From positions 1 through 44,811 of the forward strand of contig PLLA01000103.1 of the NCBI GenBank assembly GCA_003140835.1: a DNA stretch of 44,811 nt, read 5' to 3'. The notes under the pieces were generated by a model. It did no database searches. It was not told the DNA's origin and saw nothing but the letters and a program-made list of their open reading frames with translations. The DNA comes from Candidatus Tumulicola scandinaviensis. GTDB taxonomy: Bacteria > Vulcanimicrobiota > Vulcanimicrobiia > Vulcanimicrobiales > Vulcanimicrobiaceae. A program made the position numbers and the translations under genes. Of the stretch, positions 35,001-43,302 are shown piece after piece. Within the stretch, counting starts at the first letter, position 1. The number at the start of each line of letters is the position of its first letter.

Positions 35001-35782
35001 ACGTGTTTCCGGATCCGGGGTGCGTGCGGCTGAACCCTCGCTACAACCCGCCGATTCGAAATCCATACTACGCGATGGCGCCGCAGCCGTTGCTCGATCG
35101 AAACGGCTGGTATCCGGTCGGCCTCGACTTTCCGTATCTTTCGCCGAACGTCCTCAGCGCGATCGTCAACTATAAGCATAACCGCTTCAGCATAACGCCG
35201 GCGCTAACGTTCAACGAAGGTGCCCCGTACGGCAACCCCGCCGACACGCTCGGCATCGATCCGCGCACGTGCACCGGAAACTCGAAGAGACTCCAGCGCC
35301 TGAGCGATCCGAGCGTCGATCCGCTGCAAGCCGACTACACGACGTGCTTCTTAGCCGCCACCCAGAACGGTACGTCGGCCGGCGAGCTATTCATTCCGAA
35401 TCCGCAGACCGGATCGTTCGATACATTCGGGGTATTTCGGCAACCGTCGCAGCTCAACTTGAGCATGTCGATTTCGTACGACCTCACCCCTCGCGTCAAA
35501 GCCAACGTGCTGCTCGCGAATCTGTTCAACGCGTGCTTCGGTGGTTCTTCGATGCCGTGGACGAAACAGTATCCGCCCAACGGCTATACGTGCGGTTACG
35601 TCAGCAACTTCTACTACGTCTCGAACTTCTACAACGGAACGTCGCCGAACGACCGCGCGGCCAACGGCGTCGCGCTCAATCCCGCCTTCGCCAATTCGTT
35701 CATTCCGGCGTATGCCGACACGAATTCGCTGGTGCTTCCCGGCCCGTTCAACGCCTACGTGCAGTTCGACATCAAGCTCTAA
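32042..35782 (+). CDS. TonB-dependent receptor-like outer membrane protein with N-terminal carboxypeptidase-regulatory domain
   Basis: Large outer membrane beta-barrel of 1,246 residues. A signal peptide (residues 1 to about 30) is followed by a carboxypeptidase-regulatory-like Ig-type domain (GTITGSVLANDGTPIAGAKI... GRFSLLSLAPDTYTIIVSK). A plug-like region carries QTVYIRGGSYDQIGYEFDG, then a long barrel rich in aromatic strands ends in FNAYVQFDIKL. No TonB box is visible. ATG 32042 gives the signal peptide directly; the open frame extends upstream to 31856 without one. It faces the hut operon across a short divergent gap, so it may import a nitrogen-rich nutrient, but that is a guess. Confidence 0.88.
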   Translation: MSGKRASVVVVLAALAVASFIVRIPAIAGTTGTITGSVLANDGTPIAGAKIVATSPSQATTVASDATGRFSLLSLAPDTYTIIVSKAGFETYTTAGISVFADQAQSLHVRLGPALKTIATVTTRSSMDVVKPGTTSDVYSVNATVTKAVAGVGGGGNLNNAYSAIATVPGAFVPPNQQGWNQTVYIRGGSYDQIGYEFDGVPVNRSFDNYPGGTAGTLGQQELQVYAGGGTVGQSTSGLAGFINQVIKTGTFPGYATMDAGVGTPAFYHNLQFEVGGATPDRLFSYYVGVGGYNQDYRYLDQFNGSNLGDVWGYPAIAFNTTNLFFGGVYPSCGFIPPAGSGFYSGPNASPVYNDFVKPRGVFRNPGCYQTISPAYASYSNIADRENVINLHFGIPHKSDAGRDDVQLLYNVTAMQSQFYSSLNDLGPHVITQLSDVIYGAPVPEVWGDFITWPSGTHFGQSPTGVAPVPYFDPGSPGNRCANINPYNFPGQPAIQGQCAAGTYSAVPSDARDQFWNNASIAKIQYQHNIGSNAYFRIYGYSFYSDWLQTSPLSYGTPFFGFGVTSYDYELESHTRGLAFSFADQIDSKSLLTFDANYTTATTNRYNNTNFNNTATTIATSLTNGKECFNYTTHAVAPCNNPSTSGTFTNPEPGPAFGNANWQITYTGNSGFVNNVVPNFTSVALEDRWNPTDKLNIDIGLRDEVYQYDLANTSNNGQDFWFLAGQREFCYNPATLSPYFIPSPPASGRPPTPFIGFNCPLDQTIPSHPVQTVHPDGKNGHLLLSNSYSPTLSDYAFTPQLGLTYTLNPDTVLRFSAGRFAQEPQTYQVQYNAKDNNLAYNLFQAFWQYGYTTPRHNPQVQYSDNVDASYERRFKGTDMSLKLSPYYRYATNQIYSVGLPFGLTGGLNSGVERVDGVELAFTKGDFDKNGLSFILSYTYTNSAERWSNFPSTSVNPIDPYNQDIANFNGLTKAGGGSQCYENSRLGNVFPDPGCVRLNPRYNPPIRNPYYAMAPQPLLDRNGWYPVGLDFPYLSPNVLSAIVNYKHNRFSITPALTFNEGAPYGNPADTLGIDPRTCTGNSKRLQRLSDPSVDPLQADYTTCFLAATQNGTSAGELFIPNPQTGSFDTFGVFRQPSQLNLSMSISYDLTPRVKANVLLANLFNACFGGSSMPWTKQYPPNGYTCGYVSNFYYVSNFYNGTSPNDRAANGVALNPAFANSFIPAYADTNSLVLPGPFNAYVQFDIKL

Positions 35783-35789
35783 CGCCGAC

Positions 35790-36362
35790 CTAGGAGCCGT
35801 CGGCTTCGACGTTTAGCGAAAGATCGACGCTGTTGCCCACGATCATGGGGCCATAGGTCATGCCCCACTGGGTTCGGTCGATCGTCGCCGTCGCCGCGTA
35901 GGCAATGATCGGCCGGCCGCGCGGCGAGGTGCCCGACGCCACGACTCGAGCCTGCAATACCACCGGATGCGTCTGCCCGTGCATCGTGAGATTGCCTGCG
36001 ATCGTGAAGCTATTCGGATCCGTGCCCTCGACTTTCGTACTCGCGAACGTTATCTTCGGCGTCACCGCGACGTTGAAGTAGTGGTCCGATTTCAGATCGT
36101 GGTCGCGATTGTCGTTGTGCGTGTCGATCTGCGACGCGTCCAGCTGCGCCTCTACGCTAACGGGGATTTGTGAGCCGGCATTCAGCTGCACCGATGCTTT
36201 GACGATCGGAATCGTTCCGATCACCGGCACGATACCGAAGTGCCGCGCAGTAAACTGCGCGGTAGAGTGAACCGGATCGACAGACCAGGTTTGTGGGGTT
36301 GCGGCGAGAGCCGGCGCGAACCCGAGCGCCAGAAATGTGAGGAGGACGAAAGTGCGTTGCAT
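35790..36362 (-). CDS. YceI-family periplasmic protein
   Basis: Secreted lipocalin-like protein of 190 residues that in the YceI family binds polyisoprenoid or similar lipids in the periplasm. A signal peptide ends near ALAA (residue about 21). Then come the family blocks WSVDPVHSTAQFTARHFGI, SVEAQLDASQIDTHNDNRDHDLKSDHYFN (split here across a turn), ITFASTKVEG, FTIAGNLTMHGQTHPV and TIDRTQWGMTYG. It is convergent with the receptor gene, 7 bp apart, with no terminator seen between them. The 130 bp upstream of its start show no strong promoter. Confidence 0.93.
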   Translation of the reverse strand: MQRTFVLLTFLALGFAPALAATPQTWSVDPVHSTAQFTARHFGIVPVIGTIPIVKASVQLNAGSQIPVSVEAQLDASQIDTHNDNRDHDLKSDHYFNVAVTPKITFASTKVEGTDPNSFTIAGNLTMHGQTHPVVLQARVVASGTSPRGRPIIAYAATATIDRTQWGMTYGPMIVGNSVDLSLNVEADGS

Positions 36363-36492
36363 GTCGGGTAGTATTCATCGCCCTAGAGCGCCGAGCTTCC
36401 TCTTGCACTCAGCAGGGCAAGCAGGGAAGCGCTCATACTATATCGGCCTACATGAGACCGATGACGTCTACGGAGTTATCGGAGTGAAGTAA

Positions 36493-36681
36493 TTACTGGA
36501 TCGAGCGAATGACGATCGCGGTGTTCTCGGCGTTTAGCCAAACTGCTTGGCCGACGTAGGGACTCGTCAACCATGTGAATGCGGCGTCGATTTCCTCGCG
36601 CGTGACGCCGTGCGTGCTGCCGGCGGCGACGAGCCGGTCGTCGCGTGTGGATCGGAGCGTTTGAACCGCCGAGCTTGCGTC
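36493..36681 (-). pseudogene. Possible gene remnant (C-terminal fragment, no start codon)
   Basis: Between a TGA and a TAA lies a 62-codon open stretch with plausible protein wording (GVTREEIDAAFTWLTSPY, then VGQAVWLNAENTAIVIRSI) but no ATG, GTG or TTG start. An intrinsic terminator-like hairpin sits directly upstream at 36715-36742. It may be the tail of a truncated gene. No family was recognised. Nothing else in 36363-36869 looks coding. Confidence 0.3.
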
Positions 36682-36714
36682 TCACGATGCGCCAGTCGCA
36701 CTCGAGGCTCAATA

Positions 36715-36742
36715 GAAAACACCTGTTAGCACAGGTGTTTTC
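36715..36742. terminator. Strong palindromic terminator-like hairpin
   Basis: A perfect 12-bp stem, GAAAACACCTGT (36715-36726) with ACAGGTGTTTTC (36731-36742), and a TAGC loop. A-tract on one side and T-tract on the other fit a bidirectional intrinsic terminator. It would end transcripts arriving from either neighbour, although the lipoprotein at 36870 ends about 130 bp away. Confidence 0.7.
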
Positions 36743-36869
36743 CGTTAAGCATTCGCGAAGCACGTTTTCTGCGGCACCCGTTGGTCTAGCGCTTATCCGT
36801 GCGAGGCGTCGAGATCTCTTGTGACTTCGGCCGTATGGTTGTGGGGGCCGTTCTCAATATCGATGTAGA

Positions 36870-37886
36870 CTATTTTTCTGCGGCCACCACGCCGAGCGGT
36901 TCGTCGAAACTGCCCGTGAGGATGGCGACCGGCGAACCGCCGGCCGGGTAGTTGAAAACCTCGCCGTCGTTATTTCCCGCGTCGCCGCAATACAGCAGGC
37001 CCTTAACGATCCACGTCTGCGCGCAATCGCTAGCCCCGCTGTACTGTACGGTATTCTTCAGCGTCGCCGTCGTTCCACTTACCGTATATTGATACGTCTC
37101 GCTCGTGAGCTGATCGAACACGGTGAGGTACGTGCCATCCCACTGCACCGAGCCAGGAAACTCCGGAGAATTGCTCGTTGTGATGGTAACGAATTTCTTG
37201 TGGCCCTTAGGAAGCTCGACGAGTTCGAAGTTACCTGTCATGTCCTCACCGTCAGCAAAGAGATTGCCGGTGGGATCGTAACCGTCGAAGTACTCTTTGT
37301 ACAAAGGCGTATTGTACACCTTACCCGAGCCTTGCGCGTTCTTGAAGATCACGACCTGACCGCCTTGACCGTAAGTATTACCCAACAGCACTCCGACTGC
37401 GAGATCGCCGCTCGTATTCATGGCACAGCTGGATGTAAACGTGTAGTTAAGAGTCAGCGACCTGAGCAGCGTGTGTGGAACCTGGTATTCGACAATCAGG
37501 TCGTTCGTACGCTGGGCGTTCCAGAAGATCTTTTTCCCATAGCCCTTCAAAACGTTGGTGCACCCTTGGCCGCCAAGGCCGTTAATCTGACCAATCATCG
37601 CGGTGCTTTTTGGATAGTCGAAAATGCTGGCGTACGACCCGTAATAGTTGAAGATGTATTCGTAGGTCGCCGGCTTCGATGCATCCGGTACAAGCTCCGC
37701 GTAGCGCGGAAGTGGGTTCAGCCTCGCCGCCGTTACCGGCCTCCCATGCACGAACAACGTCCTACCTACGTAGTGCGCATTGACCGAAGCGGCTGACGGC
37801 GTGACCATCGAGCCGCCCCCGCACGCCGAAACAATCGCCAGTGCAACGACCGCGCCGGCACACTTAAGGAAACCACGGGTGTTCAT
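36870..37886 (-). CDS. Lipoprotein of unknown function, propeller-like
   Basis: 338-residue lipoprotein with signal peptide and lipobox VSACGGG. The mature part has repeated strand-like blocks such as FNYYGSYASIFDYPKS, GDLAVGVLLGNTYGQGGQVVIFKN, GNLFADGEDMTGNFELVELP and GLLYCGDAGNNDGEVFNYPAGG. It resembles the degenerate propeller lipoproteins common in this kind of genome. Several cysteines could form disulfides. ATG 37886 has AAAAGGAG 7-8 bp upstream; the open frame to 37949 adds a basic stretch before the signal peptide and is not used. No relation to a known enzyme is seen. Confidence 0.75.
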   Translation of the reverse strand: MNTRGFLKCAGAVVALAIVSACGGGSMVTPSAASVNAHYVGRTLFVHGRPVTAARLNPLPRYAELVPDASKPATYEYIFNYYGSYASIFDYPKSTAMIGQINGLGGQGCTNVLKGYGKKIFWNAQRTNDLIVEYQVPHTLLRSLTLNYTFTSSCAMNTSGDLAVGVLLGNTYGQGGQVVIFKNAQGSGKVYNTPLYKEYFDGYDPTGNLFADGEDMTGNFELVELPKGHKKFVTITTSNSPEFPGSVQWDGTYLTVFDQLTSETYQYTVSGTTATLKNTVQYSGASDCAQTWIVKGLLYCGDAGNNDGEVFNYPAGGSPVAILTGSFDEPLGVVAAEK

Positions 37887-37912
37887 TAACTTTGCTCCTT
37901 TTGAAGTAGGTG

Positions 37913-38125
37913 TCAGGCGTCCCACACGTCGTCCTTGGCGCCTAAGCACACCTCGAGCTCCCGTTTTTCACACCAAGCGCCGACGCCGCAAGTGTACGCT
38001 AGATCTTCCTTCTTCGCCTGCGGCAGTATCCACGATCCGCCACAGCCATGCCGGGTCAAGATCGCATGGCCGAGCGGCACTTGTCCGGCGCGCCGATCAG
38101 GCTCGCCCAGGGCCTTCTTATCCAC
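37913..38125 (-). CDS. Possible small hypothetical gene or remnant
   Basis: 70-codon frame from GTG 38125 with GC-rich third positions like its neighbours and a composed-looking C-terminus (GGSWILPQAKKEDLAY, CGVGAWCEKRELEVCLGAKDD; four cysteines). It overlaps by 8 bp the end of another minus-strand frame (38118-38378) that also reads like protein. The two may be a coupled pair or one gene broken by a frameshift. No family is recognised and no promoter is seen. The remaining space from 37887 to 38362 has nothing else I can support. Confidence 0.3.
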   Translation of the reverse strand: MDKKALGEPDRRAGQVPLGHAILTRHGCGGSWILPQAKKEDLAYTCGVGAWCEKRELEVCLGAKDDVWDA

Positions 38126-38362
38126 TCCATCGCCCCATAGGCCGCCGATCAGCCAAGCGCACCGCGTCAGCTAAGCCCGGATCCGTCGCTCCGCGGCCGC
38201 TCTCGCCGCGCGGCGTGGCAACCGTGACATCAACGCCGACGGCGTCGCGCACATTAGGCGATTTGCGACCTAGCGCTGCGGCTTCCGCTTTACACGGGTC
38301 GCCGGTGGGACCAAACCCATCTCGCAGTAAGGATCCGTATTCTAGTAGAAACGTGGAGGTAT

Positions 38363-41140
38363 ATGAGACAGCTCGCATCGCTTCTGTGCGTGGCGCTTCT
38401 GCTCGTATACTCGGGCGGATCCGCTCTGGCGCAACCGAAAGCGCAAGACTCAGCTCGAAACCTCCTCGCGGCCATGAAGCTGTGGGGGGACATTAAGTTC
38501 TTCGACCCCGAGATCGCCGCCGGCAAAATCGATTGGGACGCCGCCTTCACGAATGCCGAGCCTGCGATTCTGTCTGCGACGACCTCGGAAGCGGAAAGGG
38601 CCGGCATCGCGTCGATGCTTGGGCCGCTGCACGATCCCGCTACGCACGTTGACGATTTACCATCGCCGGCTTCGAAACGCATTTCGGCGGCTAAGGTTGG
38701 AAACGCCGTCTTCATTACCGTTCCTCACGGCGTGAACAGCGACGACGCACAGGTCACCACCGACGTTGCGTCTGCACTGGCCCTCGCCGCAAAGAGCGCT
38801 GTTGTCGCCATCGACTTGCGAGGCGTTTCCGAAGCGAGCACGGGTGACGCCGCCGCACTCCGCTACATGTTTTCAGCCGAGTCACCGATCGTAGCCCTCG
38901 TGCGGGGATCGTTCACGTTACCGAGGGAACGCTCGCGGTCGTATCTAGGGTATCCGAACCAAAGCAGCGGGTACCAAGGGTACTCGGCGTTCGATTCCAT
39001 TACGGACGGCCTAACCGTAGAAGGCACGTCCAAAGTGCAGCGCCATTTCGCCATTCTCGTCGACACGACAACGTCGCTGCCTTCCATGGCGGTCGCCCTC
39101 GCCGACGCCGGCGACGCGACGATCTACACGATCGGCGGCAGCCCGACGATCCTTGCACCATCTGCTATTGAGATGGAGATGCCCGACGGCATCCACGTAA
39201 GTTATCGCGTCGCCGATCTGCCGGATATCGGCCAGCCTCTGGTCTTACCGACGGCAAACAGCCCCGAAGAAGCTATCGCCAGACTCGCACCTTCGCAAGA
39301 TCTTGGCCGGAACCGCCCTCGTCCCGATACCGCTTCGCCGAGCGAAAACGCCTATCGCGACAGCCGCTTTCCGCCGGAACCCTTGCGACTGCTCGCAATC
39401 GCACGGATCTACAACATAATCCGCTACTTTTCCCCATACACCGGCCTCATGCACGACGACTGGGACACCGCAGCCGTACAGGCGATACGTGATGAAACTA
39501 GCGCTACCGATACACGTTCGTACGTACTCGGCTTAATGAAATTCTACGCGCATTTGCACGATTCTCATGGCTTCGTCACCGGCGATGCCGTGACGGCGGA
39601 GTTCGGCGCCGGCGTTCCGTTCAAAACCCGGTACTTGCGCGGACAAGCAGTCGTTACGAGGATGGCACTAGGATTCGCTCGATCGGGGGCCTTACAAGCC
39701 GGCGACGTCATCGACGCCGTCAATGGTGTGCCAATCCGTCGTGCGATGACCGATATCGAGAGGTACCTCAGCGCATCGACACCGCAGGCGGCCGACAGCG
39801 CAGCCTTACGTCCGTCCTTGCAACCATCGGTCTTTACGGGCAAGAAAGGTACATCGGTCGATATTACCTTCCACGACCTTCACGGGAAGCGCCACACTCT
39901 GGCCTTGAACCGAAATGTATTCAGCTTTGCGCCCGATCGATTGGGCCCAAAGTACTTGGTGTTGCCGGGGAACGTTGGTTACGTGGACTTCGACCGGATC
40001 GACCCATCGGAAGTGGACGCAATGTTCGAAGCGCTCAGGAACACGCGAGCCATCGTTTTCGACAACCGCGGCTACCCGCGCGGTGCTGCTTGGGCGATCG
40101 CTCCGCGGCTCACCATGGCCACCGGAGTACGAGCGGCGTTATTCGATACACCGTTCGTCACGGATCCGCTCGACGTTACGTCAGACGACATTCGCGTGCT
40201 GCCGCACTATCGGGACTTTTATCAGCTACTTCCGACGGCTGACGGCTGGAAATATCTAAAGCCGACAGTCATGCTTATCGATGAGCGCGCCATCAGCCAG
40301 TCCGAACACAGCGTACTCTTCTTTCGAGCAGCGGCGCACACGCGGTTCGTCGGGACGCCGACCAACGGAGCGGATGGTGACGTGACGTCGCTGGTGGTTC
40401 CGGGCGGTATCTCGTTCAACTTTAGCGGCGAGGGCGTACGTTACGCAAACGGTGATCAGTTACAGCGCGTCGGAATTATTCCCGACGTTCGCGCGGAGCC
40501 CACTGCCGCCAACGTCGCTGCGGCGGACGACGTCGTCCTTCAGAAAGGTCTTGACGAAGCCTTGCGCCTCGCCGGATCGACAGCGCAGTTTCGCAATACC
40601 GCGATACGAAATGAAGTCGCGAGAGAACGGCGCGCCGCAACTACGCCTGCGTCTTCACAAGCATTCGCGGGAAACGGCCAAAACGTCGAGGCGCTAAAAC
40701 TCCCCTGGAAAGCGAGCGGCTCCGCGTACGTCGGCACGATCGCGGCCGGGGCCGGTTATCTGGGTTCTGATGAGTTAACGCTCGCGAGTTCCGGCAGCGG
40801 CACGGCCGGCGCGTCATTTGGATCGTTTTCGGCCGCCCTCGATATCGGAAGTTACCGCGGCAAGACTGTTCGTATACGAGGATATCTCAGCGCGCAAGAC
40901 GTTACCGGCGGCGTGGGGTTTTGGCTGCGCATCGACGGGCCCTTGCAGCAGTTCGATAACATGCAGGATCGCTGGATGACTGGAACAAGCGGCTGGAAAC
41001 CCTTCGCGATTATCCTTCACGTACCGGCAAGCGCAACCCAAGCGTATTCGGGGCTCCTCCTTGAGGGCGCCGGCACCGCTCACGCATCTGGACTTACGAT
41101 AGACGTCGTCCCCGACGGGACGCTCACGACCGGAAACTAG
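38363..41140 (+). CDS. S41-family (tricorn/CtpA-like) peptidase, internally duplicated
   Basis: Secreted protein of 925 residues with signal peptide (cleavage near ALAQ, residue 24). Residues about 34-330 and 340-760 are two related halves: LLAAMKLWGDIKFFDP near 34 matches LLAIARIYNIIRYFSP near 343. The second half is a full S41 unit with a PDZ-like part (ALQAGDVIDAVNGVPI) and the active site DERAISQSEHS (likely Ser645 and Glu648), then GTPTNGADGDVTSLVVPGG. In the first half the matching loop (DTTTSLPSMAVAL) lacks the Ser-x-x-Glu. Residues from about 775 form a beta-sandwich resembling a carbohydrate-binding module. GGAGGT lies just before ATG 38363. Substrate unknown. Confidence 0.85.
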   Translation: MRQLASLLCVALLLVYSGGSALAQPKAQDSARNLLAAMKLWGDIKFFDPEIAAGKIDWDAAFTNAEPAILSATTSEAERAGIASMLGPLHDPATHVDDLPSPASKRISAAKVGNAVFITVPHGVNSDDAQVTTDVASALALAAKSAVVAIDLRGVSEASTGDAAALRYMFSAESPIVALVRGSFTLPRERSRSYLGYPNQSSGYQGYSAFDSITDGLTVEGTSKVQRHFAILVDTTTSLPSMAVALADAGDATIYTIGGSPTILAPSAIEMEMPDGIHVSYRVADLPDIGQPLVLPTANSPEEAIARLAPSQDLGRNRPRPDTASPSENAYRDSRFPPEPLRLLAIARIYNIIRYFSPYTGLMHDDWDTAAVQAIRDETSATDTRSYVLGLMKFYAHLHDSHGFVTGDAVTAEFGAGVPFKTRYLRGQAVVTRMALGFARSGALQAGDVIDAVNGVPIRRAMTDIERYLSASTPQAADSAALRPSLQPSVFTGKKGTSVDITFHDLHGKRHTLALNRNVFSFAPDRLGPKYLVLPGNVGYVDFDRIDPSEVDAMFEALRNTRAIVFDNRGYPRGAAWAIAPRLTMATGVRAALFDTPFVTDPLDVTSDDIRVLPHYRDFYQLLPTADGWKYLKPTVMLIDERAISQSEHSVLFFRAAAHTRFVGTPTNGADGDVTSLVVPGGISFNFSGEGVRYANGDQLQRVGIIPDVRAEPTAANVAAADDVVLQKGLDEALRLAGSTAQFRNTAIRNEVARERRAATTPASSQAFAGNGQNVEALKLPWKASGSAYVGTIAAGAGYLGSDELTLASSGSGTAGASFGSFSAALDIGSYRGKTVRIRGYLSAQDVTGGVGFWLRIDGPLQQFDNMQDRWMTGTSGWKPFAIILHVPASATQAYSGLLLEGAGTAHASGLTIDVVPDGTLTTGN

Positions 41141-41397
41141 TGCGCGCAGCTACGATCCCTAGCGCGGCTGGGGTTACGAGTAACATCGGTTAGTACGTAT
41201 TCGCCGGCGTGTTGTCCGGATGCGTTACCAACCATGATGCCACTGCGATGCGTATGTGACAAAATGCCGCGCCAGACGTACACCAAGCTTGCCACTGTTC
41301 GCTTGGTAACGGCCAAACGCGAACTCTTCACCTCATGCGTCACAATACTAGCGACGTGAACGTTACCGTCGGCATCAACGGCAGCGCGCCATCGCAC
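41138..41397 (-). pseudogene. Possible NHL-lipoprotein remnant
   Basis: A minus-strand open frame carries AAVDADGNVHVASIVT, which matches the core of the NHL repeats in the nearby lipoproteins (AVDAAGNVYVADT). The rest of the frame shows no further repeat, signal peptide or lipobox. It fills most of the gap between the S41 gene and the HAF-repeat gene. Read as a decayed fragment; chance resemblance cannot be excluded. Confidence 0.3.
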
Positions 41398-41419
41398 CTT
41401 CTTTGGTGGAGAGGAGCAA

Positions 41420-42742
41420 ATGTCAACGAGAATTTCGATCGCGGTCGTTTATGCGGGAGTCGTATTAGAGGCCTCCGCTTTATTGTTCGGCTGTAGTGGC
41501 AACGCTTCGTCGTCGAGCTTCGCCCCTGCAGCATCGACGCAGCAAGGCACACAAACCGGGTCAAACGTACAATCGAAAGGAGACGTTCGGCACTACGAGC
41601 TCGTGACGCTCGACTCACTCGGCGGAAGCGTTAGTTTCGCCATCAACATCGACGACCGCGGTCAAGTCAGCGGCACGTCGTTTCTAAGCGGAAACACAAT
41701 CTTGCACGCCCAGATCTGGGAATCTCCCCCACGCACGACTGACCTCGGCACACTGGGCGGTTCGAACAGCGCGGTTTTCCAGTATAACCATGGCAGCGGT
41801 GGTCACTTCGTGGGCTGGTCGGAAACCGCCGAAATCGACCCTAACAACGAAAACTTTTGCGGTTTCGGCACGTCGCACGTTTGCCTCGGGTTTAGCTGGC
41901 AGCGCGGTAAGATGACGTCGCTTCCAACGCTTGGTGGAATGAACGACCACGTCAACGACGTGAACAAGCGAGGACAGATGGTCGGTGCTGCCGAGACCAG
42001 CACGCCAGACCCGAGCTGCATCGCGCCGCACGTGCTGGATTACCTCGACGTCATTTGGCAGCCGAACGGCAACATCAGAAAACTGTCGCCATACACCGGC
42101 GATACCGTTTCATATGCGTACACAATTACGCAGTCCGGGGAGGCCGTCGTCGGAAATTCGGGCTCGTGCGCGGCGCCGGCAACGCACGCGCTGCTCTGGC
42201 GAAGCCGCACTTCGCCGATCAACCTTGGCAGCCTCGGAGGCAGCGTCAACGTAGCACTGGACATCAATAACCATAGTCAGATCATCGGCAACTCGGACCT
42301 TTCCGGGAACACGGTAACTCATACTTTTCTCTGGCAACGTGGCACGATGACCGATCTTGGCACGTTGCCCGGCGACACCGATAGCTTTGCCGGTGGGATC
42401 AACGATGAGGGGCAGGTCGTCCTCGAATCGAGCGACGCGAGCGGAAACTGCCGAGGTTACCTCTGGCAGAACGGCTCAATGACCGATCTCAATACGCTGA
42501 TTTCGCCCCACAAGAACCTGAATGTCTTGTTTGGTGCCAACATTAACGACAGTGGGGAGATCGTCGGAGCAACCGTCAACGCACGGGGCGTAGAGCGCGC
42601 CATCCTGTTAGCTCCTCGCGAATCAGGCGATGTTTTGCCCGATGGCGCGTCCGTGCCTAAGGTTACGTTGCCCGAACGGATGCGACTTCGGAACCCACAT
42701 GGCGGGCTCTGGGATCTTCGCAAATCTGCAATTCCGCGATAG
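41420..42742 (+). CDS. HAF-repeat lipoprotein
   Basis: 440-residue exported lipoprotein with lipobox LFGCS (Cys25), a Ser/Gln-rich linker, then at least six HAF-type repeats. Each repeat runs on the pattern LGTLGGS.S.A..IN..GQ.VG.S...G...HAFLW..G...DLGTL; clear units are LDSLGGSVSFAINIDDRGQVSG, LGSLGGSVNVALDINNHSQIIG and LGTLPGDTDSFAGGINDEGQ (split by variable loops). Such repeats form a beta-propeller-like extracellular domain of unknown role. GAGAGGAG lies 4 bp before ATG 41420. A terminator follows the stop. Confidence 0.88.
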   Translation: MSTRISIAVVYAGVVLEASALLFGCSGNASSSSFAPAASTQQGTQTGSNVQSKGDVRHYELVTLDSLGGSVSFAINIDDRGQVSGTSFLSGNTILHAQIWESPPRTTDLGTLGGSNSAVFQYNHGSGGHFVGWSETAEIDPNNENFCGFGTSHVCLGFSWQRGKMTSLPTLGGMNDHVNDVNKRGQMVGAAETSTPDPSCIAPHVLDYLDVIWQPNGNIRKLSPYTGDTVSYAYTITQSGEAVVGNSGSCAAPATHALLWRSRTSPINLGSLGGSVNVALDINNHSQIIGNSDLSGNTVTHTFLWQRGTMTDLGTLPGDTDSFAGGINDEGQVVLESSDASGNCRGYLWQNGSMTDLNTLISPHKNLNVLFGANINDSGEIVGATVNARGVERAILLAPRESGDVLPDGASVPKVTLPERMRLRNPHGGLWDLRKSAIPR

Positions 42743-42755
42743 AGCAGCAGCAGTC

Positions 42756-42793
42756 AAAGCAACGAGCCCGTTTTCGGCGGGCTCATCGCTTTT
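42756..42793 (+). terminator. Intrinsic terminator after the HAF-repeat gene
   Basis: GAGCCCG (42764-42770) pairs with CGGGCTC (42778-42784) around TTTTCGG. Outer AAAGC (42756-42760) and GCTTT (42788-42792) extend the stem across a small internal loop, with a short T-run. It also lies between two convergent genes and could act on both. Confidence 0.65.
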
Positions 42794-42855
42794 GTCGCCT
42801 TTCATTTAATACGCCGAAGCGTTTCGTCGGTGCGATGGTGCAATCGCGCCGCGCA

Positions 42856-43182
42856 CTAACGCTCGAGCGGCCAGACTTCCACGACGCCGTACGCTACCGC
42901 GCAGGGTGTCTCGGCGACTTGCGCGACGGCCTGCTCTATGCTGTTCGCTTCAATTAATGCAAAGCCGGCGACTGGCAGGTCCGAGCGCATAAATGAGCCA
43001 GAACGGGTTTCCACGCCCTTTCGCGCTGGATTTCGGACTTGAACCGGCTCACCTGCGATACCGACGATTGCGCCAGAATCTCGCAAGCGATCGTCAGTTT
43101 GATGCGCACGGTCGAGTATGGCGACCGGCGTTTTGTTATAACCATCCTCGTCGCCATATCCTATTGTCAGAAACTTCGGCAC
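42856..43182 (-). CDS. YCII-related domain protein
   Basis: Small cytosolic protein of 108 residues of the YCII/DGPF type, a dimeric ferredoxin-like fold whose members are often paired with ECF sigma factors or act as small enzymes. It starts PKFLTIGYGDEDGY, has a helix with ILDRAHQTDDRLRDSG, a strand GIAGEPVQVR, and ends with PCAVAYGVVEVWPL. The SGSFMRSDLPVAGFALIEA block matches the family's usual D-G-P-F-x-E region only loosely. GTG 43182 has GGAGG 7 bp upstream; the ATG at 43221 does not. No sigma factor is nearby. Confidence 0.75.
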   Translation of the reverse strand: MPKFLTIGYGDEDGYNKTPVAILDRAHQTDDRLRDSGAIVGIAGEPVQVRNPARKGVETRSGSFMRSDLPVAGFALIEANSIEQAVAQVAETPCAVAYGVVEVWPLER

Positions 43183-43302
43183 TAGCAATCCTCCATAGCA
43201 AGATACTGCTATGGTACCCAAACATCATCGCGGCGCTTCGTCGCCCGGCCCGCTGAGGAAATGGCTTACCCGACTGCTTTTGCAGCCAAGCGCCCCGGCG
43301 AG

